Assembly (NCBI GenBank): GCA_964646605.1
Contig: CAZYEX010000003.1
Coordinates: 1 to 64,000 of the forward strand
DNA from: SBAX01 sp964646605
Lineage (GTDB): Bacteria > Planctomycetota > Phycisphaerae > UBA1845
Direction: 5' to 3'
Length of the DNA: 64,000 nt
Both the position numbers and the translations under genes were made by a program. Within the stretch, counting starts at the first letter, position 1, and each line of letters begins with the position of its first letter. This document shows positions 53,601-60,961 of the stretch, piece by piece. Under the pieces are notes generated by a model that had not been told where the DNA came from, did no database searches, and worked only from the letters and a program-made list of their open reading frames with translations.

Positions 53601-53910
53601 TGGCCGATGACTCAGGTTCGACGCCGGCCGCGCGGGCCAGAGCGTCCAAGGCAGCCGGAGCATTATTCGCCAAGAGTTGTGCGCGGGCGAGGTTCCGCCA
53701 GGCGACGGGCGATTGGTCATCGCGCTCAACGGCTTGGCTGAGCGCCTCGATGGCCTTGGCGGACTCGCGGTTCTCCAAGTAGGCCTTGCCCAGGTTCATT
53801 AACCTCACGAATTCGCCCGCGTCCTCCCCAGTTGCCGTGGCGCAGAGAAAAAGCGTCAGCGAGATCGAACCCAACACGACCATGCCCACGGCAATGCCCC
53901 CACGGTGCAT
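50614..53910 (-). CDS. large secreted TPR / FG-GAP (VCBS) repeat protein
   Basis: A 1098-residue exported protein. A signal peptide (GMVVLGSISLTLFLCATATG) is followed by five or so TPR units (about residues 35-210) and then FG-GAP/VCBS-type repeats (about 330-610; for example VDYEHDGDLDLLLGGSEG and LDNDGQADVLLLSG). An ASPIC/UnbV-like region comes next, with LGTHVELRQGPFWVTRSV. The last about 400 residues are not recognised. Such proteins are common in planctomycetes and are thought to act on the cell surface. AGGGGG precedes the ATG. The last codons and stop form a perfect hairpin GCGGGCCGG/CCGGCCCGC (50617-50640), probably part of a terminator. Confidence 0.85.
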   Translation of the reverse strand: MHRGGIAVGMVVLGSISLTLFLCATATGEDAGEFVRLMNLGKAYLENRESAKAIEALSQAVERDDQSPVAWRNLARAQLLANNAPAALDALARAAGVEPESSATSYLTGLTNLRLSRFDVAATPFETAARLDPHSATVRYQLARAYQTAGRTDKAVEQLKETLRLDPQHGSAHYKLANFARQAGDQAGFQKHNLEFLRLRKLFGDETRTAEMLERCVYTQPESAPLPVSPQEPGIEVRFVAAGEETGDAVAVLEMDDEGRYEFVVVESDRVALMKFAPSGKFEIKPVETSLPAGAKYTSCIVGDFHNDVPAAERYDAKVHAKNDVLLLGPGGVCLLKRTGPLVFANVTEAAGLSGIQARHARWVDYEHDGDLDLLLGGSEGIALWQNNGDARFENVTTRVGITPTGGVSDVAVVDLDSNMAVDLVVARSDQPAWVFENQRAGRFAPMKEPPGPWPAARQILTNDLDNDGQADVLLLSGSQSVVLYGGRADRRRIELRDIEPTAAAWLDYDNDARLDLVVVGRLDRAPPGGGVQVWRNPGAKGDWTNVSETLGLSAMTFAPMREVLAADVDTDGDSDLLLVAEGGGLRWLRNDGGNANRQLKLKLVTVKTNPTGLGTHVELRQGPFWVTRSVDSLPVEIGVEKHSRLDALQTLWTNGVVDNQIDVVPTAKPLTVLEKNVATGSCPFLYAWDGAGFRFVTDILGNSPIGLSLSRDVLLPADPDEIAWIGDSGSFSSRSGRYTLQVTEEFREVLYLDEAKLLAVDHPSDVEVHSTDKIMSPPFPPSDVRALGSRRSLTSAMGDDGRDRTEALREIDGVFAEPGAPLPPPYRGMCHPMTLTLDFAALDAGKPWVLALTGWLQYGDASTNIAMSQNRALTILPPTLSVETSADQWTPLDVVVGMPAGKTKTILCDLAGKLPSNARRLRLTTSFEIRWDRIALFERRPANDRRIHSLSPASAQLIWRGFSEIRSRAPGHPTTPDHARVSDSPPWRTTLQGWCTRYGDVLPLLTSRDDALAILNAGDALTLEFDAASLPPIPDGMRRSLFFYSVGWDKDSDHNVVDGDLVAPLPSGNPSSRTSDDAWQVEYNTRFVPAGRFTPAR
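50617..50640 (-). terminator. hairpin overlapping the 3' end of the TPR/FG-GAP gene
   Basis: A perfect 9-bp stem GCGGGCCGG/CCGGCCCGC with loop CGTAAA encodes the last residues and abuts the TAG on the minus strand. A modest T-rich stretch follows downstream on that strand (CGCTTCGTTTCTC). The stem shares CGGGCCGG with the hairpin at 8105-8131. Confidence 0.45.
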
Positions 53911-54043
53911 AAGAGCCCCCTAATCGCCACACGAGTCGAATTCGCCCCGTAGGTTATAGACGGCGTGCAAGGAAACGCCAGCGATTCCACATGATCAAAG
54001 GGCGGGCTCCGATGGAGCGCACCGCCATAGCAGGGGGATTTTT

Positions 54044-55576
54044 TTGACGAGGTGCGAAACCGTTTCCGTGGATAGCCAAATGCGCGTCGCACCCGGTCGC
54101 CGCCGGGCGATGCCTATGTGGGGCGTGCCGGCGTTCCTCGGAGCGTGTGCGGTAATCACACAATCCACGTTCGCCCAGACAACCACGCATCGGGTCGAGC
54201 TTCGCAGCAGCACGTTCGTACCGGCCAACCTGACCATTCGCCTGGGGGACACCGTGCATTGGGTATGGGTCACGGGCTTCCATAACGTGGAAAGCGGCGT
54301 GGTGGACGCCGGACTCATCGCCCATCCCGACGGTCGGTTCCGATCCGGGGATCCAACGCCCACGCCGGGTGCGACTTTCGATGTGACTTTCGACGCGGCT
54401 TTTCTTGCCGACCATCCGGCGCCGGGGCGAAGCTATCCCTATTACTGCATCGCTCACGCCGATGCCGGGATGGTGGGGACCATTGGCGTCGTCGATTGCC
54501 TGACGGGTTCGGACTGCCCCGACGCGAACCCTTGCACGGACGATCTTTGCCAGAGCGGCGTCTGCAGCCATGTCTTCAACACGTCGCCGTGCGACGACGG
54601 CAACCCCTGCACCAGCGGGGACATTTGCAACAACGGCGTGTGCGGCGGATCGCCGGTGGCCGGCTGCTGCCGCGCGCATGCGGACTGCAACGATGGGAAC
54701 GTTTGCACGAACGATGCTTGCGAGGGCAGCGTCTGTCGCAGCACGCCGGGACCCAACGTTCCCTGCGACGACGGAAACTCCTGCACGGGTCCGGACGCGT
54801 GCGCGCAAGGGATTTGTATCGGAACGCCGTTGACGACCTGCTGCCGATCCGACCGCGATTGCGACGACGCCTTGGCCTGTACGGACGATCGTTGCATCGG
54901 GGGATCGTGCGTCAACCCCGCCAACGACGCGGCCTGCGATGACGACGATCTATGCACGGCGGACGACACATGCGTCGAAGGCGTGTGCCTGGGTGAGCGG
55001 ATCGAAGACTGTTGCCGCACCAATGCCGATTGTCCGTCACTTCCATGCACCACCGCCCGTTGCGTGCGGAATCAATGCGTTGTGACTCCGTTGCCCGACT
55101 GTGAACCCTGCACGGAGGCCGCGGATTGCGACGACGACGACGTGTGTACCGCCGACCGCTGCACGGCTGGCGTGTGTCAATCGTCCTCCAACGCGGCGGA
55201 CTGTGACGACGCCGATCCCTGCACGGAAAACGACCGCTGCACGGCGGGCGCCTGCGTCGGAAACCCGATCGAGAACTGCTGCGTTGTTTCCGATCCATGC
55301 GACGATCACGACGAGTGTACGGAAGATTTCTGTGCTTCGAAGGAATGTCGCCATACCCCGATCCCCGATTGCGGACAGCCCAATCCCGGCGATCAGGACG
55401 ACCCGCCCGACGACGAGACCGACGCCCTGCCCGTGGACGATGAACCGCCCGCGCCGCGGCCGACCCCTCGCCCCGCGGTTTGCGGGGCCTTGGGTCTCAT
55501 CCCTCTCGCACTATTCGCCGTCATGGTGGTTGTGGGCCGAAAACTCATCTGCCCGCGGCGAGTGAGGGTGCGTTGA
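54044..55576 (+). CDS. cupredoxin-Cys-repeat surface protein with C-terminal anchor
   Basis: A 510-residue exported protein. After a signal peptide (ending STFAQ), residues about 50-150 are a cupredoxin with an intact type-1 copper site: His in GFHNVES, then CIAHADAGM with Cys, His and Met at blue-copper spacing. Residues about 155-440 are about ten Cys-rich repeats of the form C-x2-D-x2-C-T-x-D-x-C-x2-G-x-C, with CC pairs between some. After a Pro/Asp-rich spacer it ends PAVCGALG, a hydrophobic helix and PRRVRVR, like two other proteins here. The TTG start has AGGGGG at 6 bases; ATG at 54080 is an alternative. It overlaps the tetraheme cytochrome gene by four bases. An electron-transfer role is likely. 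Confidence 0.83.
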   Translation: MTRCETVSVDSQMRVAPGRRRAMPMWGVPAFLGACAVITQSTFAQTTTHRVELRSSTFVPANLTIRLGDTVHWVWVTGFHNVESGVVDAGLIAHPDGRFRSGDPTPTPGATFDVTFDAAFLADHPAPGRSYPYYCIAHADAGMVGTIGVVDCLTGSDCPDANPCTDDLCQSGVCSHVFNTSPCDDGNPCTSGDICNNGVCGGSPVAGCCRAHADCNDGNVCTNDACEGSVCRSTPGPNVPCDDGNSCTGPDACAQGICIGTPLTTCCRSDRDCDDALACTDDRCIGGSCVNPANDAACDDDDLCTADDTCVEGVCLGERIEDCCRTNADCPSLPCTTARCVRNQCVVTPLPDCEPCTEAADCDDDDVCTADRCTAGVCQSSSNAADCDDADPCTENDRCTAGACVGNPIENCCVVSDPCDDHDECTEDFCASKECRHTPIPDCGQPNPGDQDDPPDDETDALPVDDEPPAPRPTPRPAVCGALGLIPLALFAVMVVVGRKLICPRRVRVR

Positions 55577-56307
55577 GCTACGTTCGGACTCCGATCCTCA
55601 CGGGGTTGGTCATGGGTCTGGCCTGCACGTTCGCCGGCGATCGACCGGCGACTTCGCAACCCCAACCCGGTAAGTCGGTGGGCGTCCGCCGCGCCTCGAT
55701 GCCCTTCACCTACGTGGGCACCAAGAAATGCCGGATGTGCCATACCGCCCAATACGAATCTTGGAAAGAGTCGCCCAAGGGGCAGTCGTGGGAGGCGCTC
55801 AAACCGGGACATGGTGCGGCGGCGAAGATCGGCGCCGGGTTGGATCCAGCCAAGGACTACACGCAGGACGCCTCCTGCCTGCCCTGCCACAGCGCTGGAT
55901 TCGGTCAACCGGGCGGCTACGCCGTCGCCCCGCCCTCCGACGGAAAGGCGCTGCGGGCGGGGTCGGCGCGAACCGGAGCCGCGTGCGAGGCATGCCACGG
56001 TCCGGGCAGCGGATTCGTGCCCATCATGGAGGAAATCTATCGCACCGGGCGAACCTTCGACCGCAAGGAATTGTTCGACGCCGGGCGACGGGTGGTCGAC
56101 GCCGCCGTTTGTGCCCAGTGCCACAACGAGCACGCACGCTGCATGATGTCGAAGTCCGCCGACGGAAGCCTCCTTCCGCCGGTCGACATGGGCGTCGACC
56201 TCAACGATCGACGAGGCTATCACGCGAAACTTCCTCATGTGGCGGTTCGAACGCCAACAGACAACCCTGGCGACGCGGACGACGAAAGTCCCGCGGAAAC
56301 GCCCTGA
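55573..56307 (+). CDS. tetraheme c-type cytochrome (cytochrome c554-like)
   Basis: A 244-residue exported cytochrome with four CxxCH heme sites: CRMCH, CLPCH, CEACH and CAQCH. KKCRMCHTAQYESW is typical of the cytochrome c554/NrfB-like group. The TTG start at 55573 overlaps the upstream TGA and has GAGGG at 5 bases; the region upstream in this frame overlaps the previous gene and is not cytochrome-like. The signal peptide is TGLVMGLACTFAG. It should receive or pass electrons in the periplasm, and the neighbouring blue-copper protein is the obvious partner candidate. Confidence 0.87.
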   Translation: MSYVRTPILTGLVMGLACTFAGDRPATSQPQPGKSVGVRRASMPFTYVGTKKCRMCHTAQYESWKESPKGQSWEALKPGHGAAAKIGAGLDPAKDYTQDASCLPCHSAGFGQPGGYAVAPPSDGKALRAGSARTGAACEACHGPGSGFVPIMEEIYRTGRTFDRKELFDAGRRVVDAAVCAQCHNEHARCMMSKSADGSLLPPVDMGVDLNDRRGYHAKLPHVAVRTPTDNPGDADDESPAETP

Positions 56308-56314
56308 GGCGTTC

Positions 56315-56794
56315 ATGGAGAGGATGATGACGATGTCCTTGTTGTGCCAACGAAATCAGACCGGAGTTCTCGTTCTATCGGCCGTGACGGTCGGCCTGCT
56401 CGCCTGCGGCCTCGCCTGCCAAGAAAGTCTGCAGGACAGCGAACCGCCGCCTCCACGGGGCGGAACCGTCTCCTTCGAACAAGACCTCGTCCCGCTCTTG
56501 CGAACCGCATGCACCGGTTGCCACAGCCCGGGCGGTTCCGCCGCTATTAGCGGAATCCCCATGATCCTCACCGCCGACCAAGCCTATGACGCCATCGTGG
56601 CCCAACCTAGCGTGCAGGATCCCGCTTGGACTCTCGTGGTCCCGGGCGATGCGGAAAGCAGCCTGCTCTACCTGAAGGTCAGCTCCGACACTCCGCCGGT
56701 GGGCGTGCGCATGCCGCGTTTTTCACCCGTCCTTTCGGCCACGCAGATCGGGTTGATCCGCGACTGGATCGATCAGGGGGCGCTGAACAATTAG
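56315..56794 (+). CDS. monoheme cytochrome c lipoprotein
   Basis: A 159-residue lipoprotein with lipobox-like LLACGLAC and one heme site CTGCH. VVPGDAESSLLYLKV and VGVRMPRF (possible Met axial ligand) match planctomycete-type small cytochromes. It starts 7 bases after the tetraheme gene with GAGG upstream, so the three genes 54044-56794 form one operon. Its TAG overlaps the stop of the convergent TSP3 gene. Confidence 0.85.
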   Translation: MERMMTMSLLCQRNQTGVLVLSAVTVGLLACGLACQESLQDSEPPPPRGGTVSFEQDLVPLLRTACTGCHSPGGSAAISGIPMILTADQAYDAIVAQPSVQDPAWTLVVPGDAESSLLYLKVSSDTPPVGVRMPRFSPVLSATQIGLIRDWIDQGALNN

Positions 56795-58101
56795 GCAGGA
56801 CGGACGCGACCCGGGCCTGCGTAGCGGAATAGCCCGGCCAGGATCACCCAGACCATCAACGGGACGATGAATCCCACGCCGCAGGCGCGAGGCTGTGGTG
56901 CGGTCGGGCCGCCACCGACCTCACCGTCGCCATCTCCATTTGCGGGTTGGCCGTCCGGATCGGCTGGTTCGCCGTCCGGATCCGTGCCGTCGGTTGGCTC
57001 GTCGTCGGGAGGATCGCCGCCCGTGCTGTCGCCCGGCTCGCACCCCTCGAGACCGGCGTTGACGATCTCCGGGTTGTCGGGGCATTCATCGCAGGCGTCG
57101 CCCGCGCCGTCCTGGTCCGAATCCAACTGATCGGGGTCGGCGAGGCCGGGGCAGACGTCCACGCAATCCACCACCCCGTCGGAATCGTCATCGTCGGCGT
57201 CCTCGAGTCCGCACCCGCACAACCCCGGTTCCGTCTTGGCGAGATCGTTCGGACAACCGTCGCACGCATTGCCGACGCCGTCGCCGTCCGCGTCGAGTTG
57301 ATCGGGATTGGCCAGGACCGGGCAATTGTCCACGTCGCCACAGACCGCATCGGCGTCGGTGTCGAAATCGGGGTCGTCGGGACATTGCAATGCGGTCACG
57401 GTGAACGTCTCGCCCGCGTTGTTGGTGAGGATCGCGGCCCCTGCCGTGAGCACGTAGTCGGCGGCATTGTTGCTGCTCTTGGCGTCGTCGGACCCTCGAA
57501 ACAAAAGCGCTTGCAGGCTTGTCCTGGGCAGGGGGCCCGGATAGGGCGGACCAAAGTCACCGTCGTCGTCGTTGGTCAGGGCCCCGCCCGCCGGTCCGAG
57601 ATAGGCCGCCCCGCCCCAACTCAGACGCCACACCAGGAGCGTCCCGTCATCGTTCTCGAAGAGCAGCGTTCCGGACGTCAGGTAGGCCTCGGGGATCGTG
57701 TTCGTCAGCAGGAAGTCCGGCGTGACCGCAGGAGCCGTGTAGACGGTCATTTTCGCGCTGACCGCAAGAACCCGCATGCCGCGAACGCCGTTGGTCACGT
57801 CGGTGTCGAAATCGGCCAGAACCACGGCGTTTTCACCGTTGGCGTCCGCGGCCAGCAGGCGTGCCCCGTTCACAAAGTTCTGGCTGTTGGAGCGCATACG
57901 AAGCTGAATGGCCTGGGCCTTTGGGTCGCCATTGACCCCAGCGACCACCTGCTCGATTTGCATGAAATGGAACGACCCAAACGCAGGTTGCCATCCAAGT
58001 GCGAACGCGGCGATCGCCACGCACATGCGCCGACGGTCCGTCATCGCATCGCTCGAACGGCGCGGGCCTCGAGACTGGTCGGATTTTCGTACTCGTTGCA
58101 T
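56791..58101 (-). CDS. surface protein with TSP3 repeats and C-terminal anchor
   Basis: A 436-residue exported protein. After a long basic N-region, a signal core (CVAIAAFALGWQPAFG) is followed by an about 200-residue domain that I do not recognise (IEQVVAGVNGDPKAQAIQLR). Four or more thrombospondin type 3 calcium repeats come next (DADAVCGDVDNCPVLANPDQ and similar), then a Gly/Asp/Pro spacer. It ends PRACGVG, a hydrophobic helix and GPGRVRPA, the same tripartite tail as the proteins at 3260 and 54044. The first ATG (58101) has GGAG at good spacing; ATG at 58044 is possible. Confidence 0.83.
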   Translation of the reverse strand: MQRVRKSDQSRGPRRSSDAMTDRRRMCVAIAAFALGWQPAFGSFHFMQIEQVVAGVNGDPKAQAIQLRMRSNSQNFVNGARLLAADANGENAVVLADFDTDVTNGVRGMRVLAVSAKMTVYTAPAVTPDFLLTNTIPEAYLTSGTLLFENDDGTLLVWRLSWGGAAYLGPAGGALTNDDDGDFGPPYPGPLPRTSLQALLFRGSDDAKSSNNAADYVLTAGAAILTNNAGETFTVTALQCPDDPDFDTDADAVCGDVDNCPVLANPDQLDADGDGVGNACDGCPNDLAKTEPGLCGCGLEDADDDDSDGVVDCVDVCPGLADPDQLDSDQDGAGDACDECPDNPEIVNAGLEGCEPGDSTGGDPPDDEPTDGTDPDGEPADPDGQPANGDGDGEVGGGPTAPQPRACGVGFIVPLMVWVILAGLFRYAGPGRVRPA

Positions 58102-58263
58102 GGGTCTTTCTCCGACCGTAGCCGTGGTTCCCGATTCTAAGTGTTCCCCTTATCGGCCGTTGGGGGGAACCCTGAACACTTGCCCCGCGGTTTCCGACAC
58201 CTACGCAGGGCTGCGCAAAGCCCCACGGCAGGAGGCCACGGCAAGCTATGGGAGTCGGTCGCG

Positions 58264-58854
58264 GTGTACACGAACCGGGGCCGTGAAACATCCATCCCAA
58301 GGGGCGGTTCCTGCGCCCCGGGAGGTCCCACGCGCCCACCCCGGCGCGTCGGTTTCAGTCTTGTCGAACTGGTCATCGTCGTGGTCATCATTGGCGTGAT
58401 CGCAGGCATCGCAGTTTCGCGTTCTGCCGCCGCGGCCCGAGGCGCCGACGAGTCGTCGTTGGTGGGGAGCTTGTCGGCCATGCGCCAGGCCATCGACGTC
58501 TACGCCGCCGAGCACGGCGGGGTCTTCCCCGGCGTCTTGGCGGACGGGAGCGGCGGCGGACCGAACTCCGCCGCGTCGTTCGTCAGCCAAATGACTCAAT
58601 ACTCCAGCTACGATGGACAGGTCTCCGCATCCCGCGACACAGCCCATCCTTACGGTCCCTACCTCCGCCGTGTACCCCCGTTGCCAGTGTGCGATCACCG
58701 CGGCAGCACGACGGTCGCGGTCGATGCGGCCAACTCCCCTCCCCTGGTCGTCCCCGGCAGCGACGGATGGGTGTACAACCCCGCCAGCGGCGAAATCATC
58801 GCCAACTGCGACGACGCCAACCGCGACGGCACCCGCGCCTACGACGAGTATTAA
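58264..58854 (+). CDS. type II secretion-type pseudopilin
   Basis: A 196-residue prepilin-like protein. The prepilin peptidase site is RRVG followed by FSLVELVIVVVIIGVIAG, a classical type IV pilin/GspG N-terminus with Glu at +5. The globular part contains HGGVFPGVLADGSGGGPNS and ends CDDANRDGTRAYDEY. GTG at 58264 with GGGAG eight bases upstream gives a 32-residue leader, longer than usual. It faces the Tad motor operon convergently; its N-terminus is of the type II/IVa kind rather than the Flp kind, so it need not belong to Tad. Confidence 0.78.
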   Translation: MYTNRGRETSIPRGGSCAPGGPTRPPRRVGFSLVELVIVVVIIGVIAGIAVSRSAAAARGADESSLVGSLSAMRQAIDVYAAEHGGVFPGVLADGSGGGPNSAASFVSQMTQYSSYDGQVSASRDTAHPYGPYLRRVPPLPVCDHRGSTTVAVDAANSPPLVVPGSDGWVYNPASGEIIANCDDANRDGTRAYDEY

Positions 58855-58917
58855 CGAGGCTGTTGGGACCGCGGGTGGAGCAGGACCTGCGGCCTTTTCC
58901 CGATAGAACGGCAACCC

Positions 58918-58945
58918 GCCCGGTGCTGTGCTCCGGGCAGTTTTT
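58918..58945 (+). terminator. rho-independent terminator
   Basis: Stem GCCCGG (58918-58923) / CCGGGC (58933-58938) followed by AG and five Ts. It lies 64 bases after the pseudopilin stop and just before the convergent tadC stop. Confidence 0.7.
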
Positions 58946-58963
58946 GCGGCGATCACCGCGTGA

Positions 58964-59917
58964 TTACAGCAAACCCGGCGTATTCCCCAGAGCCTCGATC
59001 ATCTTGAGCGCCGCGGGTCCAGCGAGGACCACGAGAATGGCGGGGAAGATGAACAGGATGAGCGGGGCCATGAGCTTCACCGTGGTCTTCTGGGCACGTT
59101 CCTCGGCCGCCTGACGGCGCTTGACGCGGAGGGCGTCGGACTGGTTTCGCAAAGCCTTGGCGATGCTGGTGCCAAACCGTTCGGCCTGATTGATGATGGC
59201 CACGAGGGAGCGAACTTCGTCCAGACCTGTTCGAGTGCCGAGGTTTGCCAGCGCCTCGTTGCGGGGAATGCCCATCTGGCTTTCCATGGTGACCATTTGG
59301 AGTTCCTCGGAGAGAGCGGGATGGACCTTGGTCATCTCGTCGCCGACTCGTTGAAAAGCGGCGTCCAGACCGAGCCCTGACTCGACGGAGATGACCATCA
59401 TGTCCAAGGTATCGGGCAGGCCGTTGCGGATTTTTTCCTTGCGTTTGGCGACGGCGGAACCAAGCCAGATGTTGGGGGCGAGGAAACCGAATCCTACGCC
59501 GCACATGATGATGCCGATCCCGTTTTCGATGGAGGTTCCCTTGGCCCAGACGTATCCGGCGGCGCAAATCCCGATCAACACGGCCATGACCGTCTTGCTC
59601 GCCAGGAAGGTCGTGGGGGCGTTCTCGCCTCGCAGACCGGCCGTGGCGAGTTTGATGCGGAGCTTGGACATTTGGGCCACGTCGCCCTTCATCGAGGGGC
59701 GGATGGCCATGGGGGCGACGGTGTCGAACACCCTCTTGGCGACCGACTCCTTGGCCTGTTGGCGCAGCTCGCGGAGGTTGGCTTGACCGCGCCGGCCGGT
59801 CATGCGGCGTTGGATGGCCTCGCCTTCGTCGCTGGGCTTGGGCCAGAAGGCATAGACGATCAGCACGATGCTGACCACCACCATCCCGCCGAGTATGTAC
59901 ATCGCCGTGGTATTCAT
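58964..59917 (-). CDS. tadC: TadC, inner-membrane platform of the Tad pilus
   Basis: A 317-residue T2SF-domain membrane protein. One helix near the N-terminus, two in the middle and a final pair at the C-terminus (LMAPLILFIFPAILVVLAGP) frame the cytoplasmic domain with LPDTLDMMVISVESGLGLDAA, the conserved TadC segment. It pairs with TadB to anchor the motor ATPase in the Tad (Flp) pilus assembly machine. It is the last gene of the operon, 15 bases after tadB. Confidence 0.92.
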   Translation of the reverse strand: MNTTAMYILGGMVVVSIVLIVYAFWPKPSDEGEAIQRRMTGRRGQANLRELRQQAKESVAKRVFDTVAPMAIRPSMKGDVAQMSKLRIKLATAGLRGENAPTTFLASKTVMAVLIGICAAGYVWAKGTSIENGIGIIMCGVGFGFLAPNIWLGSAVAKRKEKIRNGLPDTLDMMVISVESGLGLDAAFQRVGDEMTKVHPALSEELQMVTMESQMGIPRNEALANLGTRTGLDEVRSLVAIINQAERFGTSIAKALRNQSDALRVKRRQAAEERAQKTTVKLMAPLILFIFPAILVVLAGPAALKMIEALGNTPGLL

Positions 59918-59932
59918 CGTCGAGCGCCTCCA

Positions 59933-60934
59933 TCACACCTTGATGTTCACGATCCAGCGGATCATGGCGATGCCCATGAGCTGCATGCCGAAGGCCACCA
60001 TGAGCATAATCTGTCCGCGAGGTTCCTCGAGCAACACGCGGGCATAGTTGGGATTCAGGTACATCGAAGCCACGAAGACCACCGTCGGAAGGGAGAACAG
60101 CACCCAGCCCGACAAGCGTCCTTCGGCGGTCAGCCCGCGCACCAGACCGGCGAGCTCGATCCGTTCGCGGATGACGCCGCTAATGTTGTCCAGCACTTCG
60201 GCGAGGTCCCCGCCGGTCTGCCGTTGGATCATCACCGCGGTCACGAAGAATCGAACGTCGAGCGAATCGACGCGCTCGGCCATGGACTGCAAGGCATCTT
60301 CGATCTTCACGCCGAGGTTCTGTTCGTGGTAGACCTGGGCGAATTCCGTGGCGATGGGAGCAGGCATCTGTTCGTAGATCGTCTGCACCGCTCCGGCCAG
60401 GGAATGTCCGGCCCGCAGCGCTTGACCCATCATCTCGAACACGTCCGGCAACTGTTGGGAAAGTTTGGTCATGCGTCTCTTCCGCCGCATACTCAGCCAC
60501 AGCAGCGGAAGAATGAGGATGGCCCCGCCGCAGCCTACGGCCGCAAACACACTCACCTGCAACGCCCAAAGGACCAGCATGGTCAGGATCGCCGCACCGC
60601 TCATGTTCAACAACATCTGCGGCGCGGACCAATCCAAGTCCGCCTGATCCAAGAGAGTCTGCAACTTGGGAATGAACTTGAATTTTCCAACGAGGCTGTC
60701 GGCAAAGGTTCCGGCCTGCCCCAGCCCTCCCCGTCGCACAATGGTCGCGGTGGCCTTATCGCGCTTGGCGGTCTCTCCGCGCAGACGTTCTTGCATCCGT
60801 TTCGCCTGGGACGTCTTGCTCTCCGCGAGCACTTGGAAGATGCCATAGGCGAGCAACAACGACCCGACCATCGGCAAGATGTAGGCCCAGACGTCGGAGG
60901 CAGCCAGGGTCAGCGTTTGGGTCCATTGATCCAT
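59933..60934 (-). CDS. tadB: TadB, inner-membrane platform of the Tad pilus
   Basis: A 333-residue T2SF-domain protein with the conserved block QLPDVFEMMGQALRAGHSL and GGDLAEVLDNISGVIRER. Helices near residues 15-35, 115-150, 270-290 and 305-330. It starts 27 bases after the tadA stop. Acts with TadC as the membrane platform on which the ATPase drives pilus extension or retraction. Confidence 0.93.
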   Translation of the reverse strand: MDQWTQTLTLAASDVWAYILPMVGSLLLAYGIFQVLAESKTSQAKRMQERLRGETAKRDKATATIVRRGGLGQAGTFADSLVGKFKFIPKLQTLLDQADLDWSAPQMLLNMSGAAILTMLVLWALQVSVFAAVGCGGAILILPLLWLSMRRKRRMTKLSQQLPDVFEMMGQALRAGHSLAGAVQTIYEQMPAPIATEFAQVYHEQNLGVKIEDALQSMAERVDSLDVRFFVTAVMIQRQTGGDLAEVLDNISGVIRERIELAGLVRGLTAEGRLSGWVLFSLPTVVFVASMYLNPNYARVLLEEPRGQIMLMVAFGMQLMGIAMIRWIVNIKV

Positions 60935-60961
60935 AGGTGTTGATCCTCCGCGATGGCGACC

